26,392 nucleotides of DNA from Aquincolibacterium sp041674705 (GTDB lineage Bacteria; Omnitrophota; Omnitrophia; Omnitrophales; Aquincolibacteriaceae), in contig JBAYVF010000025.1 in the NCBI GenBank assembly GCA_041674705.1, positions 1-26,392 of the forward strand, written 5' to 3'. Made by a program: the position numbers and the translations under genes. The number at the start of each line of letters is the position of its first letter. Positions within the stretch are counted from its first letter, which is position 1. The notes beneath the pieces were generated by a model. The model did no database searches and was not told where the DNA came from. It saw only the letters and a program-made list of their open reading frames with translations. This document shows positions 15,201 to 24,200 of this stretch, piece by piece.

Positions 15201-18200
15201 AAAGTCCTCGAGAAGACACTCAGATTATCCATTAAATTCAAGTCCATCCGAGTTATCGGAATCATGGAGCTATTCATAAGCGCCGCAAAAAGGTCCACAA
15301 TCATGCCATCAAACCGAACATCTTTTTCATCTGGAGGCGGCATATCCGGAAGATAAAAACGCTTAACCCGGGTTCCCTGAATTTGCCGCAAGGCCTTTAC
15401 CGCTTCCTCCCTGTTTTTCTTGAAATCGGTGCGGAACTTATCCAATGTTTTTGCGGCGTTCATACCATCCTGGGTCATCATATCGGTGCGTGGATCGACC
15501 CATCCCTGTTCTGTGGCCCATTTTATGAATTTGTCCTTCGCTTCCTGATTTTGCTGATTCAGGTGTTTTTTTACAGCATCCCGAACAGTCATCGTCCTTT
15601 CAAGGCGACCATCCCTTGCACCGCCGTAGGGGGCTACAACCGGAATTTCATACGCTCTCAGCTGCTGATTCAAAAGGATCATCGCCTCCGCAGGCGTACG
15701 GGCCATCACATGCCCCATCCTTTGCGCCTGAATAGACTTCTCACCCTGCCGAACAATCGTTGCCTGGAGCCCGTCTTCGTTAAATTGAACCTTAACATCC
15801 GCTTGGCCGACAAGACGCCCTGCCACCGGAAGCCCCTCTTGCGTCCGAGAAGTTATTTCAACTTCATACCGAGTCCACACACCTTCATTCGAACGGTGAA
15901 ACACGGAGACGCGATGATCTGTAAGAGTAAGCTCACCGACAGCCTCCATCGCTTTGATCTCCGCTTCGAGCAAATCAATGGAATTTTTTGAAAGCCTACT
16001 CGCGTTTTCGCTATAAACCATCCCCTTTAAAAAATCAAGCGTATGGGTCGCAACCTGCCGCAAACTTTCAATGCCTGAAAGAGCCCCTTGCGAAAAAAGC
16101 TCTATGTCATGTTTCACGATCTCATTCAAGCGGTTAAAGTACCCCTGCAAGATCTCTTGAGCTCTTGCATCTTTCTCCTGCTTGATCAGATTCGTCAAAA
16201 ATCCCTGTAATGCCCCCTCCAACGTATGTCGAGCACTCTCGTAATTGTTCCGTTTTGCTTCCGCCTCACGATTATCCGTTAAGAGTTTTTCAAACTCTGA
16301 AACCGTCGGACCCTGAATCTCAACGCCAAGCTTTTCAAGAATCGTGATCTTTTCCTTGATCGCTTCATAGGCGGCCCTCACCTCTTCTGAAAGACCGACC
16401 AGAGTCGCAGGATCATTGGCGATTAATTTTGCGACGTTCGTATAGTCCACATTCCCTTGCTCATTCGTGAAAGCCCTCAGAAGAGCCAGCGCATGCCCTT
16501 GTTCGGTTTCGGAAAGCGCACTTACGACCGTAACCCCTTCGACACGGTCGACTAAACGTCCTAGCGATTGGTCTACAAAATGGATTTGCGCCGGATGAAA
16601 GAGCTCGTAATTTCCTTTCTGTTTCATCTCCACTTCACCCTGTTCGTTCGTTGTCTCTGTCGTTCGTTCCGCTTCAAACGTAAAAGACCCGGCAAGGATT
16701 TCCCCATTACGAGTTTTTACAGTTGTTCTGGCCGAATCATTCAAACACTCCATCAATTCCGCGTGGGCAATCCGTCCTTCAAAATAGGCGCGCGCAAGAT
16801 CTTGACTCGTCGCATGGACATTCCCGAACTGCTTTTTTGCAACATTGTACTCCCGGACACCGCGGTGGCGTCCCCACAACTGCTCCATTTCATGAAGCTT
16901 CGACGCAGAATCTGCCAACACATGCATTTCCATGTTCGACGCAAAAAAGACATCCGTACCGCGTGTGGTTGCGGTATTAAAGTAAATAATAAGACGTTCC
17001 TGGACTTTTGGATTTTGACCGTTCTTATTATTCACTCCGTACATATAGAACATGACTTCCTCGAGAGGGATCGGCTTATCCTCTTCAAGTTTCTGGGTCT
17101 GGGTGTTATAAGTGGCAATCGTCCACAGCGACGTTTCTTTGCCGGCATAAATAAAGGTCACTCGTGTCGTTCCCTCAGCGCTTGCTCTTTCCGCCATAGC
17201 CCTCAGGGAATCTGTAACCGTCGTTTCTTCCGCAGCTCCCATAGCATTAGCAACCACAATATGCTCGGCCAATACTGCCTCACCTTTCTTTTGCGCTGCA
17301 GCTATTCTCGCGTTATCGGTACGAATCGCTTCCTGTATGCTGCCAGCCGCTCCTTCAAGTGTCCGATGCCCACGAAGATCCTGCTGGCGAATAGGTCGCG
17401 CAATTTTTGCGAGAGAAAGTTGCGTCAATATTTGAATTTGTCCCTTCAAAGCGGCATAGGCGTTCTGTGCTTCCAGAGACAAATTTTTAATCAGGCTCAT
17501 ATCGTCGGCGATCAGCCTTTCCACTAGATCATAATTCACATCACCCCATTCATTTGAAACGGCCCGCAAAAGAACCAGTGCCCGCCATTTTTCTATCTCG
17601 GAAAGCGCCTTTACTTCTGGAGCAGGTTTTTCAGGATTCGTGCGGTCCACCACACGATTGAAATAGGGATTTCCTTCGACATAAATAAGGGTATCAACAC
17701 CATAAGCGGCATAAGCTGATTGCCTGACATGTTCCAAAGTTCCTGTGAAGCCTGCCAAAGTCGAGTCTCCCTTTCTGAGAGCCTGAATCGTACGTTCACG
17801 CGTCGAATGGATCGCCTCACCTGAAATACTTACGGTGCCTAAATAGTCCTGGATCGCCTCCGATGAACCAATGTTGGGTTGAATCGCTCCGCTCGCAAGA
17901 GCTTCACCGCCTCTAATGTCATGCAATCTCAGGAACACGAGCTGGGTATGGGCCGAAAGGAACGGATCGCTTTGTTGAAGTCTCGGCGCAATCGTGTTGT
18001 TCGAGATAACTCTGATCGAAACCTCAAGTTGCAAGAACGATAGAGTGTCGAGCAAACCTGCTTTCTTAAGCAAGTCGAAATCTTCTTTCCTCTTTGCATT
18101 ATCCCCAAGCTCTTGCGGGACTTCACCGCGCGCAATGGCTTCGAGAATCGGTCGCTGCGATAGCGCCCCATAGGCGATCAAGAGTTGCCGCGCTTTTTCT

Positions 18201-21200
18201 TTTAGTTCTTCCTTACCATTAAAACGCTCCATAGTTTTTTCAGCATTTTCCATTCCTCTTCGCGCGACCATTTCAAGATAGCGGCCCACTTCAAGGCCAT
18301 CTCGCTGTCGGATAGCTTTGAGCCGCCCGACAAGTGATGCCCGGTACATCGCGACCTTAGCTTTTTGACTTGGGCTGATCGGCTGGCTGGCCAGATCTTT
18401 CTCATCAACGGTAAACACATCGACGGGAACTTTGATTTCATCGGCCAATTGCTGCAGGATCTCGCGGGCGCCGGGGTTTGTCCGATCCAACCGGGCATCG
18501 ATCACGCTCCCTTTGAATCCGTTGGCATATTCTTCATAGGACATATTCCGAACCTGATCGTCCACAAAAACTGTCAATCGCATCAAGGACCGTTCTTTTG
18601 AGATCCAATCGCGTATATTTAAAGTGGAATCACCACCAGGCCGCCTCCCGGAGAAGAACTTCTGGCTGATTACCTTCTGAATGACCTCATCAACAGCCTG
18701 AACTGCCGTAATCTCCTGGACATTTCCGTCTCCCCCAAGAGTACGCTTCCCTCGCCCCTTCTGCGTACCGGGCTGGGTGAAAGAAACGTCAACCTCATCA
18801 AAAAGATAGCGGTTTTTCTCCATCATGAGCTTATGGAAATCTGTCAGATTATCGAATTGCGCTTTTTCTTCTGGCTCGTTGCGATAGCCGCTCTTTCTCA
18901 TAGCTTCAATTTCTTCGGAATCCAGCTGCAAGAAATCGAGCGCCGTGCCGAGCGCGATCACTAAATCGGCGTTCTTGAACTTGGCAATCGTTTCCTTGTC
19001 CCCCCGGCGAACATTTTCAAGGTCATCTTCCGTAAGCGCTTCGAAGGAAAGACCCGCCTGCCTCAAAAGCTTGACGTCCGTTAAGGTCTGAGCCAACAGG
19101 TTTGAATCGCTTACCACAAAGATCAATTTTCCTTCGGCATTTTTATAAAGATTTTCGCGGATCTCTTTTTCGGTGGCGGGATCTTTGCTTTTCAAGATTT
19201 CCAACCGATCGCGAATACGCTTGTTAAAAATCGCCGCGGCGGTAAAAAGCGTCGTGGTTTTCCCGACACCGGTCGGGATCTTGTGAAATAGATCCGGACG
19301 AAGCAAAAGGTTTGCTATAGCTATCCCCTGGGTGACGCCTTTACGATCATAAACGTTATTCCCGGAAAGGATTTCATATTCTTCTATCGTTTCGTTGAAA
19401 AGACGGGCGATCTCCCGCATGCCTTCGGTTTTACACTTCGCCTCGTCAGCACGGACTTCAGTAACACGAGTCACTTTTCCGTCTTTTAAACGACGAACCT
19501 TCGTATATTCAACAAATGGGATTTTCAGCAGATCCGCGCGATGCTTTTTGACACTCATCCCGAAAACCGGCTTGGCCATGGCTTGGGACAGATAACGTTC
19601 AACGGCTCCTTTTAGCAATTGATCTGCGTTCGTTTGGGCCGGATCTTTTGCCACAGCCGCGATAAACTGCACAAGATCCGTTACGGTTTGGAATTGTTTC
19701 GGCACAGTGAGAGGCGCCGTCTGGCCAATACCCTGCCGAGATGGTGTTGTTATTTTGGGCTGGACCGCCTGGTCTTCCATACGCTGAACATTTCGAAGAG
19801 TCTGGGTCATGCCTTTATTAACTGCCTGACTCAGAAGGGTCTCGAATTGACCCGCAGGTATATTGTTCTTCGCAAGCTCCACGAGGTCTTTTTTAACTTG
19901 ATCAAAACCGGCGGCAATCTGCTCCCATTGGACGGCCATGGCTTCTGCGCCGGCATCTTTCGAGGCCCGGCACTGTTTTGCAATGCCGCGGAATATATCG
20001 ACTTTCCTCTCGGCGGAACGTTGCAATCCCAGAAGAATGGCCTGCGGATCTCCCGGACGGGCCCCTTTGTTGCCGGCCAGAAAATCAGCCATATCGGCAT
20101 ATAAAAACTCTACAGAACGAACCGTAAGATTTCCTATGTCTTGGGGAACACCTTCTTTGATCAATCGCTCCCGGCAGATGAAGCTTATCGAGGTATCATT
20201 TTCACTGAAGCGAATAGTATAAATGTTTCCGTCAATCAAAATCGTGCCCCGCGTAAAATCGTCTTGAGTGACCTTCACTTGCTCGGTCAAATGAATCTCG
20301 GATGGCCGTGCCGTTCCCTCGTGGTGAAGAACAAAACGGGACGGAATGCTGTTTTTTCCAAAGCCTCGCGCCAGATGACCGTCACTCTCAACTCGCTGGA
20401 CATCGGATTCCTCTCGGTAGGAGCTTTCAACCTGTCGGATCCCGAGCTGGAGCGCTTGTATAAGCCGGGCCGCTTCTACCGGGGATGCCAGTTGAACCTC
20501 GACTAATTTCATCTGACCGAACAACCTTAAAACAACCTCTTCTTGCGACGTATGCTGATCTTCTGAGATCAGACGCACGGCCTCCCAAAATGGCATATTA
20601 TTATCTTGAGACTCGTTAGTTAGATCAAGACCACGGATCATTAAAAGGAGCCCGTCTTTGTTGGTGACCATTTTTCGCAAGTAGTCCCCGACCGTAAATA
20701 CACCCATGCGAACCGCATATTCACGATACTTCATACCCACAGCCGAAAGAACATCGGCCATGGCCTTGCTGTTTTCCATTTTCATCTGTCGTAACGTAAA
20801 ACCCATAAATGTCTGAATGCCTTTTGCGCTGAATTGGGTCTTTTGCTTTAACACGGTCCAATCGAATCCGAGCGTCCTGAGAAGCTCAATCTGCTGCAAC
20901 GTTGAAGTCTTTCCTGCCTCAAAAATCTCACCGAGGGTCTGCGTCTCTGCCAGAATATTCATTGCGTCCAGCACTGTTTCTATAAGTCCCGCAGACCTCA
21001 GATCTCCTTTGATGATTTCCTCAAATTTCTTCTGATCCTTAATGTCACTTAGTCTTTGCCCGTTTTTAATAAATCCAAGGGCCTGGGCGCGATAGAGGAG
21101 ATAATCCTGAAACCCGATCCCTGCAAATCCGACATTTTTGAGAAACGTTCCGCTGGCCACGCCGGTCAACTGCCACGCCTGGTAAAGATTGCCTCCGAGC

Positions 21201-24200
21201 GGTAGAGCCAAATGAGGATATTGTTCGGGAGTGATCAGAATTGAGTTCCAACCCAGGAGGTATTGCGCCAAATCTTTATTTTGAGAACCCGCAAACTGGG
21301 CGATCGTCATATTTTGCAAGATCACTTCATAAATCTGCTCGATCGAAAGTTGCGGATTAGCGGCTTGAAGAGCGGCGGCATACTCGGCAACAGTGCTATA
21401 ACCGACAGCGGGCGCTTTGATCTCCGACGCGCCGGTGCGTCGCTGGATCCGCTCGCGAAGCTGCCCTTCAGTCACATCAAAATCTTTTTCTAAATTGTCC
21501 ATTTTAACGCCATCCGCGCCACTCTTTTTGGCATAACCCGAATAGCTCTTGCCGAGATCAAGTGCGTGACTCGCCATACTGTCAACGGCCATCTGATACG
21601 ACGGTCCGACTTCCATTTGAAGGGTTCCCGCAATGGTCGCAAGATCCATCTCTGTTTGCTGGGCAATCGCCCCCATTTGGAAATTAGAAATTCCAAAGGA
21701 TTGATTGACCGCTTCGAAACTAACGTTGTTCTTCCGGCACCATTCAGCCACGCCCACATTGAGATCTGCCTGCTCTGAAACGTCGTGTTGTTTCATAAAC
21801 TCAGCGGTCTGCTGTTTATTCTTTCCGGAGACAGCCACCACATCCGACATTTTCAAACCAACCTGCTCGGTGTTTTGAAACGTGCTATTGCCATTGACTT
21901 CCGAGGCTTGACTAAATTGCGTGGCCCCGGTCATTTGAAGTTTGGCACCGCCCGGCGTTGCGAATTCAACAGCGTACTGAACAAAGGCACTTGCAATTTG
22001 AAACGCCAAAAGATTCAGAGCGCCGCCCACCTGCTGGGCCTTCGCCGAGTTCTTTCCATAACGAGCTTCCGCCCAGTTCTGGATCCCTGCAGCCCAAGGC
22101 CCCGCCGTAAGAACAAAAGCGATCATTTGTGTCACTGCCGGTGTCACCGCCATTGCAATGCCAGGCTCCACAATCGCCTCTTCCCACATGCCATTAAGAA
22201 ATTCCCGGCCTAGCGTACTCGAAACCCGGCTCTCGATAATTTTGTCAACACCCGACATGGAGCGTCCATAGCGCGTCAGCCCTAACGCTTGCATGAGAGG
22301 AGTAAAGATTTGCATGACTGTTGAAAAGGCGACAAGGCCCGCTAAGGCCGCGGCGCTCCATCCCAATTTTCCAGCTTTTGCATCATAAGTAACACCCGCC
22401 TGCCTGAAAAAATTAGAAAAAATCAGTTTCAGATCAAATCGGCCCGTCTCCGGATTGATGATCTGCCCGAATTTCCCCATAAAGTCCTCTAAAAATCTGA
22501 CGGAGGTCCAACCGCCTTCTCCGCCCGTTGCCCCGAGAGCTCGCATGCCTACGGCCAACACCGATGAAACAGTCCCACCAATAGCCAGGTAGGCAGAAAG
22601 ATAGAACATCCGAACAGTCTGACCCAGGACGCCCCCGCCCATGACCTTCCCCGTTACAGAGTTCACAAGCGGTTTCATCACACTTGGACGGAATATCGCT
22701 CCAAAAAAGTTACGCGTGCTTTGCAAAACCTGGCCTTTGACAAGGTAGTTCTCGCCAAACCACGCTTTTCCTGCCGTCTTCCAACTAAGAAGTCCGCCTT
22801 GATGAAAAAGTGTTTCTCGGGTATATTTCGCCGTTGCACCCGAAGAGCCTTCAACCAGCCGGACATTCATATCCCGGCCTATAAGTTTTGAAGCCCCACC
22901 ACCAACCCTTGTCCAAAATCCGGCAAAGAGATTGCGACTCCCTGATGTGGCCAGCTGCGTAAATTTTTCAGACCATATAAAAGCTAAACTACCTCGCAAG
23001 GTGTTTGCAGGCATGGCCCCCATGGCGGACGTTGAGATTCTGACACTACGAAGCATCAATTTTCCTGCGGTCACGCGCAAGAATTCACCAATCCTTTGCA
23101 TCCCAAGGCGGGCAAAGATCCTCTGAGCCCCTAAACGGGCAAATACCTGTCCCGTACTGTTAAGCGCCAGTCCCGCACGCCATTCAATAACACCGACACT
23201 CCGCAACATAATTACACCGACCGAAGCGAAAATCCGGCCGGTAACGTGTAAAGTGAGAGCTGATGCTTTCAAAATGATAAAAGCACCGAAATAGGCACCA
23301 CTCTGAAACGCCGAGTATATTGGAAAAACTCGTCCAAGCACCGTGATCGTTGTCTTGGCAAAGGAAAGAAAATTACCGGCCAAAACAGAAAGCGTTTCCC
23401 CCGCGCTTACAAGAAATCTCCCAGTGCCCAATGCAATCCTGCCGCCCAGCATCATCGGGGTTGCTGCGCCCAAACTGGCTATTGCGACAACAACTTGCGC
23501 TACAATCCCGCCAACATAAATCGTATCCGCCCACGTCACACCACTTCCTTTGATAATTTCGCTGCTGCCAATCCTGCTGTGCTGACTGACACGACCGATA
23601 CCGGACAAGGCACGCCAAAATGTAGCGTTTTCAAATCTCAAATTGGTCCAAAAACCAGCCGTCCCAGTGCGAACAGCATATTCCATCTCAGTGTATTTAT
23701 TCCCATACCAGTTAATCCCCATCATCCCTTCATTATCGCCAATGTAAATATTATTGGCAGACATGTGGTTGATAAACCGCTGGATAGAAACCCCATTACG
23801 ACCCACAATATGACTAAGGAGATTTCCGTTCTGATCATAACCCGCGCCTGAGATGAGCCCTGTTGCAGCGCTTATCTCGTACTGCAATCCATCCTTGATA
23901 TAATGAATTCCACTTTGAGTCGTGACGAAGTTGTCATAAATGTTATATTTCGAAACCATGACAGTTTGGCGATCAACAGCACCGAACGAAGCCATGTTTA
24001 AAATTTTTGAGCCTAAAGTGACCGCATAGAATTCGGACGCCACGATCCCATCCACTGCCCCCCGTCCGCCATTGGGGAGCATCGCAAAGTGGACCGTATC
24101 CACACGCTGCAATTCACTGCCTTCGTTAAACGACATTCGCAGAGCCGATTCGAAATTGGGGCCATCCGCGCGCAAATATTCCGTTTTCCCCGTCACAGGA

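Noticed and set aside
15383..15991. 202-codon plus-strand open frame
   Set aside because: Antisense to the giant gene, low-complexity composition, no start signal.
16568..17527. 319-codon plus-strand open frame antisense to the giant gene
   Set aside because: Its product is rich in Arg, His, Cys, Ser and Phe with no motif, it has no ribosome-binding site, and it lies wholly inside the conserved SecA-like region read on the other strand. It is a shadow frame.
22140..22200. WEEAIVEP in the membrane block as a CPBP (CAAX protease) EExxxR motif
   Set aside because: The Arg and the downstream FxxxH and HxxxN/D motifs are not seen, so there is no basis for a protease call.
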